Shown here in pieces: positions 1 to 8,178 of a DNA stretch of 64,000 nt. The translations under genes and the position numbers were made by a program. The stretch lies in contig CAZEPB010000002.1 in NCBI GenBank assembly GCA_964514055.1, forward strand, positions 62,001 to 126,000, written 5' to 3'. The stretch comes from SG8-32-3 sp964514055. Lineage in GTDB: Archaea; Thermoproteota; Bathyarchaeia; Bathyarchaeales; Bathycorpusculaceae. Below the pieces are notes generated by a model. That model ran no database searches, was not told where the DNA came from, and saw nothing but the letters and a program-made list of their open reading frames with translations. Numbering within the stretch: the first letter of the stretch is position 1; each line of letters opens with the position of its first letter.

Positions 1-1779
1 CTGCGCAATTCGAAAACGAAGTACCTGACAGCTCCACTGGTCAGAGAAGTTGTAAATGCCATTCTGGTTGAGAAAGGATTTGAGGATTATCGTCACAAGC
101 TCACGCGGTTGGGCATGCCCGTTCATGAAGTAACCGCCCTAGTAGACGCCAAAAACCGTGTTCGAGATTCAACCACCATCCTTTCGAAAGCGGGAAAAAC
201 AGTTTTAGGAGAATACACGCTTCTGAACGTTTTTCCCAGAGACATCGCCGACGCACACGTGTCTGGCGCCATTCACGTGAAAGGCTTAGGAACGTGGATA
301 CTTAAGCCAAACGAAGTAATACATGATTTGCGATTTTTCTTTCAACATGGTCTCAAACGGGCGAGTCCCCTTAAACTTTCGGCGGAGCCTCCTCAAAGCT
401 TTGAATCCGCATTGTCCATCGTCTTTAACGTTCTCTTGCACGCCAGCCGAGAAACAGACGAAACGCAAACTTGCCCGTACTTCAACGTTTTCCTTGCTCC
501 CTTCATAAAAGACGCTGACACCGCAGAAATAAAGGAAAACCTACGCCTATTCATCTTGAACATAAATCAACACGCAGACACGGCTCTAGGGCTGGAGCCT
601 TCAATCCCCAAATTCGTGGCGGAAAAAGCAGCCTTTGGACCTGGAGGAAAAACATGCGGCAAATACGGAGACTTTGCAGAAGAAAGCCGATTGTTAGCGT
701 CGCTTATCATCAATGTATTCGCAGAAGAAAGCCTTCAAAAACCGTTGCTTAACCCGAAACTTGTTCTTAAAGTCAACAAAGAAACGTTAGCGGATGGAAA
801 CGCAAAAACGCTTTTGTTGAAGGCTCACAAGTTGGCGGCGGAGAGGGGAATAGTATATTTTGCCAATGCGCTGCAAAAGGGAGAGAAAAACGCGGTTTTT
901 TCTGCTTCAGGATGCAAGCTTGAGGCGGATTTAACTGAGGACTGGGAAACGGACACCTTACGAACAGGGTGTCTTGGAGTGGTAACGGTTAATCTGCCTC
1001 GAATCGTCCATGAAAGCAAGAAAGACAAGAACAAGTTTTTCGAAATTTTAAAGGAACGATGCGAGCTGGCAGCCCGAGCCTTAAAAATCAAATACCGCGG
1101 ACTCAGACAACACGGAAAAAGCGCGCTCCCGTTCATAACGCAACGCTCGAACGGTGATAAGTATTTCAGGCTTGAAAACTGTTCCCGCATAATAAACCTT
1201 GCAGGATTCAGAGAGGCTGTGGAAGCCTTCTGCGAGAAAAATATAAGCCATGAAGAAAGCCTGAAGTTTGCGGAGGAACTGGTTCAGAACCTGTTAGCGT
1301 TTAAACGTAAATTCAGCCGAAGATATGGAAAGCGATTGTTTCCTACGGTGTTGCGGAGCTTTGAAGCGTCTGTGCGACTGGCACAATTAGACGTTGAAAA
1401 GTACGGCGTCGCAAAAGTGAAGTTTTCAGGAACCAGAGAGAAACCCTTCTATTCAACTACAAAGCGGTTGAGTCTCCAAGTCGACAATTTTCCCTACATT
1501 CCATCTGAATCGCTGGAAATTGAACAAAAACTTAAGGGTCTAAACATCGGAGGAGGCTTAAGCATAATAGAACTGAAAAACGAGACTTACAAGCCAGAGG
1601 ACCTCATGAAATTCACAGAGCGCACGGTTGAGAATAAGTCTTTAGAATTTTTCACCTATAACCGCATAACCACGTACTGCGATAACTGCAAGAAAAGCTG
1701 GTTCGGCGTCTTGCACAAATGTCCTTCTTGCGGCTCTATGAGCACTCTGACAACGTTTGACAGATTCGTCTCCACTTGA
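1..1779 (+). CDS. nrdD: Class III (anaerobic) ribonucleoside-triphosphate reductase-like protein NrdD, 5' end outside window
   Basis: The reading frame is open from base 1, so the gene starts left of the window. The first 36 codons read like the end of an ATP-cone (APLVREVV, then EKGFEDYR and LTRLGMP), which is the allosteric domain of NrdD. The reductase core follows, with the RTGCLGVVTVNLPR segment typical of archaeal NrdD. At the C terminus there is a four-cysteine zinc site (CDNC...CPSC). The family reduces NTPs to dNTPs anaerobically using a glycyl radical made by the activase NrdG. Oddly, the protein ends 15 residues after the last zinc cysteine with DRFVST and has no R-V-x-G-Y glycyl-radical loop. 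No NrdG is present in the window. Family assignment is firm; catalytic competence is uncertain. Confidence 0.88.
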   Translation: MRNSKTKYLTAPLVREVVNAILVEKGFEDYRHKLTRLGMPVHEVTALVDAKNRVRDSTTILSKAGKTVLGEYTLLNVFPRDIADAHVSGAIHVKGLGTWILKPNEVIHDLRFFFQHGLKRASPLKLSAEPPQSFESALSIVFNVLLHASRETDETQTCPYFNVFLAPFIKDADTAEIKENLRLFILNINQHADTALGLEPSIPKFVAEKAAFGPGGKTCGKYGDFAEESRLLASLIINVFAEESLQKPLLNPKLVLKVNKETLADGNAKTLLLKAHKLAAERGIVYFANALQKGEKNAVFSASGCKLEADLTEDWETDTLRTGCLGVVTVNLPRIVHESKKDKNKFFEILKERCELAARALKIKYRGLRQHGKSALPFITQRSNGDKYFRLENCSRIINLAGFREAVEAFCEKNISHEESLKFAEELVQNLLAFKRKFSRRYGKRLFPTVLRSFEASVRLAQLDVEKYGVAKVKFSGTREKPFYSTTKRLSLQVDNFPYIPSESLEIEQKLKGLNIGGGLSIIELKNETYKPEDLMKFTERTVENKSLEFFTYNRITTYCDNCKKSWFGVLHKCPSCGSMSTLTTFDRFVST

Positions 1780-1785
1780 CTTGGC

Positions 1786-2724
1786 TTATTTGACGCCGCC
1801 TAGCACCAACGCCAAAAGCCCCATTCTAACAACGATTCCGTTCCACACCTGCTGGAAGTAACGCGCCTGCGGCGTGCTGTCAACTTCAGCGGCAATTTCA
1901 TCCACACGCGGAAGCGGATGAAGAATTATCATGTCTTTCTTGGCGTTCTTCAGGGTTTTCAGGTCTATTTTGTAGATGCCTTTGACTTTGGCGTACTCTG
2001 CTGGGTCTGGAAAACGTTCTTTCTGTATTCGTGTCACGTATAAAACGTCTATTTGCGGGATTACTTTTTCCAGATTTGTGTCTTCAAATATTGTGATTTT
2101 GTTCTGGATTGCACGGATGACTCCGTGTCGCATCCTGAGGGATTGGGGTGAAATCAGGTGCAATTCGATGTTGTATAGGGAAAGGGCGCATGCGAGCGAG
2201 TGAACGGTTCGCCCATATCGCAGGTCGCCTACCAACGCGATTTTTAGTCCGTCGATTTTTCCCTTCTCTTTTTTTATTGTGTATAAGTCCATAAGCGCTT
2301 GCGTGGGATGCTCTTCCGCGCCGCTGCCCGCGTTCAGTATGGGCACTTTGGAAAATTCGGCGGCGAGTTTCGCGGCTCCCTCGAGAGGGTGCCTGAGGGC
2401 GATTATGTCCGCGTAGTTCTCCACGGTGCGCACGGTGTCCGCGAGGTTTTCTCCTTTCTTGACTGAGGCAATCTCAGCTTCGGCGAAGCCTATGGTGGAG
2501 CCGCCTAGTTTGAGCATTGCAGCTTCAAAACTTAAGCGTGTGCGGGTGCTTGGTTCAAAAAACAGGCTTGCCAAGATTTTTCCTTTCAGCATGTCTGAGC
2601 CGTTAGCGGCGAGGGGTTCCATGGCTTGACTACGTTTCAAGATGTAGTTGATTTCCTCGCGGGAGAAGTCTCCGATTGATATTATGTCTCTTCCTTTGAA
2701 CTCCACGCTTGACACCAGAGACAA
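1786..2724 (-). CDS. pyrB: Aspartate carbamoyltransferase catalytic chain PyrB
   Basis: This is the second step of pyrimidine synthesis: carbamoyl phosphate plus L-aspartate gives N-carbamoyl-L-aspartate. The carbamoyl-phosphate loop FEPSTRTR lies at residues 56-63, HPTQAL at 139-144, GDLRYGRTVHS near 165-175, and the C-terminal HPLPRVDEI is intact. At about 312 residues it has the normal length of a catalytic chain. The furthest start is TTG at 2724, with GTG alternatives 9 and 18 bases downstream; no strong ribosome-binding site decides between them. It is convergent with nrdD (6-base gap). The regulatory chain PyrI is not adjacent, so it is either elsewhere or absent. Confidence 0.95.
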   Translation of the reverse strand: MSLVSSVEFKGRDIISIGDFSREEINYILKRSQAMEPLAANGSDMLKGKILASLFFEPSTRTRLSFEAAMLKLGGSTIGFAEAEIASVKKGENLADTVRTVENYADIIALRHPLEGAAKLAAEFSKVPILNAGSGAEEHPTQALMDLYTIKKEKGKIDGLKIALVGDLRYGRTVHSLACALSLYNIELHLISPQSLRMRHGVIRAIQNKITIFEDTNLEKVIPQIDVLYVTRIQKERFPDPAEYAKVKGIYKIDLKTLKNAKKDMIILHPLPRVDEIAAEVDSTPQARYFQQVWNGIVVRMGLLALVLGGVK

Positions 2725-2827
2725 GAAGCTTTAACTGCTAAATAACACTTTTTATGCGAGGAAAATTCTGCTTAAAAGAAAAGTTCATTGCATGTTGTTT
2801 CGAGGAACTTTTGTGCTCACGGAGAAC

Positions 2828-2850
2828 TACCCCCTCCCTTTTATATACTT
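2828..2850 (+). promoter_or_regulatory. C5TC3 element next to a TATA-like box, upstream of the chaperone operon
   Basis: TACCCCCTCCCTT is followed at once by TTATATAC, a TATA-like box. The same 13-mer occurs at 62109-62121, and its core CCCCCTCCCT occurs on the minus strand at 57834-57843. It lies 118 bases before grpE and could be a distal promoter or a regulator site for the heat-shock operon. Function is inference. Confidence 0.45.
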
Positions 2851-2905
2851 GAACTTCTCGTTAGAAATGCAGGGGCATGAGATAAACTGTTTTTGTTGGA
2901 AAGGG

Positions 2906-2920
2906 GCGAAACATATATTT
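2906..2920 (+). promoter_or_regulatory. Archaeal BRE/TATA promoter of grpE-dnaK-dnaJ
   Basis: CGAAAC (BRE-like) is followed by ATATATTT at 2913-2920. Transcription would begin about 25 bases downstream near 2942, leaving a roughly 25-base leader that contains AGGGGC before the grpE ATG. Confidence 0.5.
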
Positions 2921-2967
2921 CTGTTTGTGCACGCTAAATTTTTGGAATTGAACAGGGGCACGCTTCG

Positions 2968-3495
2968 ATGGCAGAGGAACAAAAAGAGCAGCAGGTTGAC
3001 CTTAAACAACAGTTGGAAATGGAAAAAAAGCGTTCAGAAGAATACCTGACGCGTCTGAAGTATGTGCAAGCAGACTTCGAGAATTTGAAGAAGCGTTCTG
3101 ACCGCCAAATGGAAGAAGCCAAGAAGTACTGCACTGAACGCTTAGTTATCCAGTTGTTGGATGTTCAGGACGAGTTAGAAATGGCCCTCAAGACCGCACA
3201 ATCAGCTGATTCTGCCCAACCGTTAATTGAGGGCGTTAAAATGACGCTTAAGAAACTCAGAAAAGTTCTTGAGCAAGAAGGCGTGTCTCCCATAGAGTGC
3301 GAGGTGGGCAAGGTTTTTAACCCTGCGTGCCATCACGCTGTTTCTGCGGCAGAACGTGACGATGTTGAAGCATGCGTTGTGACCGAAGAAGTGAGAAAAG
3401 GCTATATCATGAACGATAAAGTGATTAGACCCAGCATCGTCAAAGTCGCAGTCAAGTCATCAAAATCACAAAAGGTGAAAGAAAAAAATGAGTAA
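2968..3495 (+). CDS. grpE: Nucleotide exchange factor GrpE
   Basis: GrpE releases ADP from DnaK and so drives the Hsp70 cycle. The 175-residue protein has a long N-terminal coiled coil (about residues 10-70, rich in K and E, with YVQADFENLKKR) and the C-terminal beta domain ending in VRKGYIMNDKVIRPSIVKVA, the GrpE signature. An ATG start is preceded by an AGGGG-type ribosome-binding site about 10 bases upstream. It is the first gene of a grpE-dnaK-dnaJ operon; its stop overlaps the dnaK start by 8 bases, indicating translational coupling. Archaeal Hsp70 sets are generally thought to come from bacteria. Confidence 0.96.
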   Translation: MAEEQKEQQVDLKQQLEMEKKRSEEYLTRLKYVQADFENLKKRSDRQMEEAKKYCTERLVIQLLDVQDELEMALKTAQSADSAQPLIEGVKMTLKKLRKVLEQEGVSPIECEVGKVFNPACHHAVSAAERDDVEACVVTEEVRKGYIMNDKVIRPSIVKVAVKSSKSQKVKEKNE

Positions 3496-5368
3496 TACAA
3501 AAACAGGTGAAAAAGTTTTAGGAATAGACTTGGGAACCACAAACTCGGCAGCCGCCATCTATGAAGGCGGACGCGCCACGGTAATCCCAAGCGCTGAAGG
3601 CCCAACCATGGCGGGAAAAATGTTCCCCTCAGTCGTAGCCTTCACAAAAGACGGGCAACTCATAATAGGCGAACCCGCAAAACGCCAAGCAACCGCCAAC
3701 CCTGAAGGAACAATTTTTGAAATAAAACGGAAAATGGGAACGAACTACAAGGCAAACGTTTTTGGGAAAGAGTACACGCCGCAGCAGATTTCAGCGTTTA
3801 TCCTGCAGAAAATCAAGAAAGACACGGAAACCTACTTGGGCGGCACAATGCGCAAAGCTGTCATAACCGTTCCAGCCCACTTTGATGACAACCAACGCCA
3901 AGCCACGAAAGACGCTGGTGAAATCGCGGGTTTCGAGGTTATGCGCATAATCAATGAGCCCACTGCTGCGTGCCTCGCTTATGGCATAGATAAGCTGGAA
4001 AAAGAGATGAAGATACTGGTGTTCAGTTTCGGCGGTGGAACCCATGACGTTACGCTTATGGACTTCGGCAAAGGCGTGTTTCAGGTGCTCTCCACAAGCG
4101 GCGATACGCAGATAGGTGGAACCGACGTGGACAAGGCGTTAATGGATTACATATTGGACGAATTCAAAAGACAAACGAGCATAGACCTTACCAACGACAA
4201 AAAGGCCACGGCGAGACTGAAAGAAGCATCGGAAAAAGCAAAGATAGAACTGTCCACTCTGATGAGCACAGACATTGATTTGCCTTTTATAGCATCTGAC
4301 AGCTCAGGACCCAAGCATTTACATCTTACGGTGACAAGAACCAAACTTGAAAGTTTAGCGCAACCTATCGTTCAAAAAACCGAGAAAACCATAGTCAAAG
4401 CGCTTGAAGATGCCAAGTTGACGCCAACTGATGTAGACAAGATAATTCTCATCGGCGGCATGACTCGGATGCCACTTGTGCAAAAGTTTGTGGAGAAGAT
4501 TTTAGGCAAAACTGTAGAGCGCGGTGTTGACCCCATGGAGTGCGTCGCTATAGGCGCTGCCATACAGGGCGGAGTTATAACAGGCGAAGTTACAGACCTG
4601 CTCCTGCTGGATGTTACGCCGTTATCTCTTGGCGTGGAAACGTTAGGCGGCGTATTCACAAAGATAATTGAAAAGAACACCACAATTCCCACAAAAAGAA
4701 CTCAAGTGTTCACAACCGCAGCAGACTTTCAAACAGCCGTAACAATCCATGTGCTTCAAGGCGAACGCACAATGGCAACAGACAACGTGTCCCTCGGAAC
4801 GTTTAACCTCGTGGACCTGCCGCCAGCGCCAAGAGGAGTTCCACAGATAGAAGTCACCTTCGACATAGACGCCAACGGCATTCTTAACGTAACCGCCAAG
4901 GACTTAGGCACGGGAAAACAAGCAAAAATAACAATCACGGCATCCACGAAACTGTCACAAGAAGAGAAAGAACGCCTAACCAAAGAGGCTGAACAATTCG
5001 CGGAGCAAGACAAAAAGAAACGCGAAGAAGTCGAACTGAGAAACAACGCTGATGGCTTACTCTACACTGCGGAGAGAACGAAGAAAGACTTGGCGGACAA
5101 GCTGAATCAAGAACAAACGGGCAAGATAGACGCGGCGGTTTCAGCTCTGAAAGACGCATTAGCCAGCAACGACATGGCACAGGTAAAAACAAAGACGGAA
5201 GAGCTCCAGAAAGTTTTACAAGAAGTCGGCACGGTGATTTATCAGCAGGCAGCGGCTGAACAAGCAAAACAGAAAGCCCAACCTGGGCAACAAAGCCAAC
5301 AACCTCCACCTTCTGGAGAAGCGGGCGGCGAAAAAGTTGTTGACTCGAAAGATTACGAAGTGAAGTGA
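3488..5368 (+). CDS. dnaK: Molecular chaperone DnaK (Hsp70)
   Basis: This ATP-driven Hsp70 binds unfolded clients and is stimulated by DnaJ and GrpE. The nucleotide-binding domain starts with LGIDLGTTNSAAAI and contains VITVPAHFDDNQRQATKDAG and ILIGGMTRMP. The substrate-binding domain runs from about residue 385 (LLLLDVTPLSLGVET). The lid is helical, and the tail is rich in Q, P and G and ends in EVK, not the bacterial EEVDK. The phosphate-2 loop reads SFGGGTHD where most Hsp70s have DLGGGTFD. At 626 residues the length is normal. The ATG overlaps the 3' end of grpE, and dnaJ follows after 55 bases. Confidence 0.97.
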   Translation: MSNTKTGEKVLGIDLGTTNSAAAIYEGGRATVIPSAEGPTMAGKMFPSVVAFTKDGQLIIGEPAKRQATANPEGTIFEIKRKMGTNYKANVFGKEYTPQQISAFILQKIKKDTETYLGGTMRKAVITVPAHFDDNQRQATKDAGEIAGFEVMRIINEPTAACLAYGIDKLEKEMKILVFSFGGGTHDVTLMDFGKGVFQVLSTSGDTQIGGTDVDKALMDYILDEFKRQTSIDLTNDKKATARLKEASEKAKIELSTLMSTDIDLPFIASDSSGPKHLHLTVTRTKLESLAQPIVQKTEKTIVKALEDAKLTPTDVDKIILIGGMTRMPLVQKFVEKILGKTVERGVDPMECVAIGAAIQGGVITGEVTDLLLLDVTPLSLGVETLGGVFTKIIEKNTTIPTKRTQVFTTAADFQTAVTIHVLQGERTMATDNVSLGTFNLVDLPPAPRGVPQIEVTFDIDANGILNVTAKDLGTGKQAKITITASTKLSQEEKERLTKEAEQFAEQDKKKREEVELRNNADGLLYTAERTKKDLADKLNQEQTGKIDAAVSALKDALASNDMAQVKTKTEELQKVLQEVGTVIYQQAAAEQAKQKAQPGQQSQQPPPSGEAGGEKVVDSKDYEVK

Positions 5369-5423
5369 GCATCCGAAAGAGTTTTGATTAGGAAGTTGCA
5401 TTTCGAATTTAGCGGTAAAGCGC

Positions 5424-6548
5424 ATGGCTGAAAAAAGAGATTACTACGAAGTTCTCGGCGTATCTAAAAACGCTTCTAAAGGCGAAATCAAAGACGCCTA
5501 CAGAAAACTAGCCATGCAGTATCATCCAGACAGGAACAAGGCTGCCGACGCAGAAGAGAAGTTCAAGGAAATCTCCGAAGCATACGCCGTTTTATCCGAC
5601 GACCAAAAAAGACAACAGTACGATACGCTAGGACATGCGGGATTCGACCAGCGCTACACTTCGGAAGACATTTTCCGCGGCGCTGATTTTGAATCAATAT
5701 TCAGAGACATAGGCTTCGGCTTTGGCGACCTATTCCGCACTCTTTTTGGCGGCGGATTCGGCGGAGGCTTCAGAGAAAGAACCAACAGAGGCCAAGACCT
5801 AGTCTACGACCTTGAATTGACGCTTGAAGAAGCTGCGAAAGGAACCGAGAAGGAAATCTTGGTGCCGAGAACCGAGAAGTGTGAAGTCTGCGGCGGGTCA
5901 GGCGCAAGCCCAGGCACTTCGCCCAAAACATGCCCAAAATGCAACGGTCAGGGCAGAGTCAGGAACATGAGACGAAGCAGCTTTGCCATGTACGTGCAAG
6001 TTACGCCTTGCTCTAACTGCAAAGGAAGAGGCACACTGATAGAATCGCCTTGCAAGAAATGCCACGGCACAGGACTTGTCAAAAAACGCCGAAAGATAAG
6101 CGTGAAAATACCCGCAGGCATAGATGAGGGATACCAGCTTAGGCTCAGAGGCGAAGGCGGAATGGCGCCCAACGGAGGCGAACCCGGCGACCTCTACGTT
6201 CTCGTTCACATAGCCCAGCACGAGTTGTTCATGCGAGAAGGAGACGACCTTTGGTACGTGCTGATAATTGGTTATCCTCAGGCAGCCCTTGGCTCAGAAG
6301 TCTCGGTGCCCACTTTGGAAGGGTCAACAAACGTGAAGATTAAGCCGGGAACGCAGGCAGGTGAGACCATTCGGTTGAAAGAGAAAGGCATGCCGCGTTT
6401 CAGGGGTTACGGCAAAGGCGACCTTTTGGTGCGCGTTGGAATTTCGGTTCCTGAGAAGTTGACTTCAAAGCAGCGAGAGCTTTTGGAGCAGCTGGCGGAA
6501 GAGTTCAATCAGGACGTTAAGCATAAGAAAAGTAGATTCGGCTTCTAG
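5424..6548 (+). CDS. dnaJ: Chaperone DnaJ (Hsp40, type I)
   Basis: This co-chaperone delivers clients to DnaK and triggers its ATPase. The J-domain spans residues 1-70 with HPD in MQYHPDRNK. A G/F-rich linker follows (FGDLFRTLFGGGFGGGF). Four CxxCxGxG zinc repeats (CEVCGGSG, CPKCNGQG, CSNCKGRG, CKKCHGTG) lie at about residues 153-220. Two beta-barrel client-binding domains complete a full-length type I protein of 374 residues. The ATG at 5424 is preceded by AGCGGTAAAGCGC with only weak SD character. It is the last gene of the chaperone operon. Confidence 0.97.
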   Translation: MAEKRDYYEVLGVSKNASKGEIKDAYRKLAMQYHPDRNKAADAEEKFKEISEAYAVLSDDQKRQQYDTLGHAGFDQRYTSEDIFRGADFESIFRDIGFGFGDLFRTLFGGGFGGGFRERTNRGQDLVYDLELTLEEAAKGTEKEILVPRTEKCEVCGGSGASPGTSPKTCPKCNGQGRVRNMRRSSFAMYVQVTPCSNCKGRGTLIESPCKKCHGTGLVKKRRKISVKIPAGIDEGYQLRLRGEGGMAPNGGEPGDLYVLVHIAQHELFMREGDDLWYVLIIGYPQAALGSEVSVPTLEGSTNVKIKPGTQAGETIRLKEKGMPRFRGYGKGDLLVRVGISVPEKLTSKQRELLEQLAEEFNQDVKHKKSRFGF

Positions 6549-6593
6549 CCGCAAATTCAAACCCGTGTTAGCGTGTTAAGTTATCCAGCTAGG

Positions 6594-6608
6594 AAAAGAT
6601 TTTAAATG
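6594..6608 (+). promoter_or_regulatory. TATA promoter before the small membrane protein
   Basis: AAAGATTTTAAATGG in the 100-base gap after dnaJ has a TTTAAAT box about 45 bases before the next ATG, as expected for an archaeal promoter with a short leader. Confidence 0.4.
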
Positions 6609-6648
6609 GAATAGCATGCGAATATAATACAGCATAGGAAGTGAATGA

Positions 6649-7020
6649 ATGATCAACCTAGATTCGGCGATAGTAAACCTGATAATACAAATAATCGTCA
6701 ACATCATCATTTTGGCACCAGTTCTTTGGATTTCAGGAAGACTCTTGGTAGGCAAAGATAAAGCGAAATTCATGGATGCACTCTGGATAGTCATTCTTGG
6801 AACCGTAATCGGCGGTATTTTTCAATATTTCTTTGCGGGTATTATTGCTGCTATTATAGTGCTGTTCATTTGGCTAGCTTTAGTGAAACACTTTTTCGAC
6901 ACAGGCTGGTTAAAGGCGTTTGCAATAGCTGTGGTAGCCATAATAATCTGGATAGTAATAGCTGTGATAATCGGGATAATAGTCGGAATAGCAATAATCG
7001 GCGGCGGAATATTAGCCTAG
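6649..7020 (+). CDS. Small hydrophobic membrane protein
   Basis: The 123-residue protein is almost wholly hydrophobic. Helices are expected at about residues 8-32, 45-70, 72-85 and 92-120; the last is Ile/Val/Gly-rich (AVVAIIIWIVIAVIIGIIVG). The only charged cluster is GKDKAK at about residues 39-44, which would form a short loop. ATG is preceded by AGGAAGTGA at good spacing. It has its own promoter and stands alone between dnaJ and guaA. No family recognised; a stress or envelope role is only a guess from position. Confidence 0.7.
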   Translation: MINLDSAIVNLIIQIIVNIIILAPVLWISGRLLVGKDKAKFMDALWIVILGTVIGGIFQYFFAGIIAAIIVLFIWLALVKHFFDTGWLKAFAIAVVAIIIWIVIAVIIGIIVGIAIIGGGILA

Positions 7021-7098
7021 TACGAAACACCCAAAATCTCCTCTGTTTTTCTTTTATTTGAATACTGTAGCGCAAATTTTAGAGGATTCCAGAATTCG

Positions 7099-8031
7099 TT
7101 ATTCAAATTCTATGGTTGAAGGCGGCTTATCCGTTATGTCGTAAAGGCACCTGACAACGCGCGGTATTTCACCTGTTATTCTCTCAGAAATGCGCATCAA
7201 CACTTCATAGGGAACTTGCCTAGCTTTGGCGGTCACCGCATCCTCTGAATCCACGATTCTAACAGTGATAATGTTCCCGTAGATCCTTTCTCCCTTTTTG
7301 ATTCCAGTTGCCTTATCGTTGTGAAGCACCGCGAAGTTCTGAAAAGTCCCCAGTTCCTTGGTTTCTTCTTCCACGATTTCGGTGGCTTTCCGCACAACCG
7401 CAACCTTCTCAGCGGTAACTTCACCAAGAACTCTCAGCGACAAAGCTGGACCTGGAAAAGGCATCCTTTCAGAGATTTCCTTCGGCAAACCTAATTCGCG
7501 AGCCACCTTGCGGACATCTGGCTTGAACAATTCCTTTAAGGGCTCAAGAATCTTGTAACCGTAAATCTCAGGGTCAATGCCAATCTGCTCCAAAACGTTG
7601 TGCTGGGATTTTATGCCCTTCACGGTTTCGATAACGTCAGCCTTAATCGTTCCTTGCGCGATAAAAGCGATCTTCTCTTCCCGTGCGGCTTTGCCTAAGG
7701 TTTTGTAGAATTTGTCTCTGAAAGCCTTCCGCTTCTCTTCAGCGTCTGTCTTCCCCTTGAAAACAGCAAAGAACTCCTCTTTGGCGTCAACAAACTTGGT
7801 TTTGATACCCAAGCTCTTGAGCGTTTTCACTACAAACTCGGGTTCGCCTTCTCGCCTGAGACCATCATCTATGAAAACCGCCACAAGCTTGTCGCCTACA
7901 GCCTTGTGAACTAAGGCGGTCGTAACGGTGCTGTCCACACCGCCAGAACAGGCGGAGATTACACGGTTTTCACCAACAGTTTTTTGGATGTCTTGCAGGG
8001 AATTTTCAACGAACTTTTTAGCGTCAAACAT
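7099..8031 (-). CDS. guaAB: GMP synthase, PP-ATPase subunit (GuaAb)
   Basis: This subunit adenylates XMP and aminates it to GMP, using ammonia from a separate glutaminase subunit. The PP-loop SGGVDST is at residues 29-35. The C-terminal dimerisation domain contains RMPFPGPALSLRVLGEV and ends in CLYDITDKPPSTIEFE, diagnostic for GMP synthase. At 310 residues, with no class I amidotransferase domain, it is the archaeal two-subunit form; the glutaminase subunit is not in the window. ATG at 8031 is preferred over GTG at 8034, since GGAGGAAAAGTG sits just upstream. It lies downstream of acsA on the same strand with a 147-base gap. Confidence 0.95.
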   Translation of the reverse strand: MFDAKKFVENSLQDIQKTVGENRVISACSGGVDSTVTTALVHKAVGDKLVAVFIDDGLRREGEPEFVVKTLKSLGIKTKFVDAKEEFFAVFKGKTDAEEKRKAFRDKFYKTLGKAAREEKIAFIAQGTIKADVIETVKGIKSQHNVLEQIGIDPEIYGYKILEPLKELFKPDVRKVARELGLPKEISERMPFPGPALSLRVLGEVTAEKVAVVRKATEIVEEETKELGTFQNFAVLHNDKATGIKKGERIYGNIITVRIVDSEDAVTAKARQVPYEVLMRISERITGEIPRVVRCLYDITDKPPSTIEFE

Positions 8032-8178
8032 CACTTTTCCTCCAAACCTTCAGTGTGCTAATCTAAGCTTTTCCCTTTTTAGCTTTGCCATAAACACGCT
8101 TTACAGAACCAGCGCTGGCAAACTCAAGAAAAACTTTTGAGTGAAAGCTAAAAACTTGGAAAATAAGAAAAAGGAAGG

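Noticed and set aside
4935..5372. 145-codon minus ORF inside dnaK
   Set aside because: It is the mirror of the Q/P/K-rich dnaK tail; no own signals.
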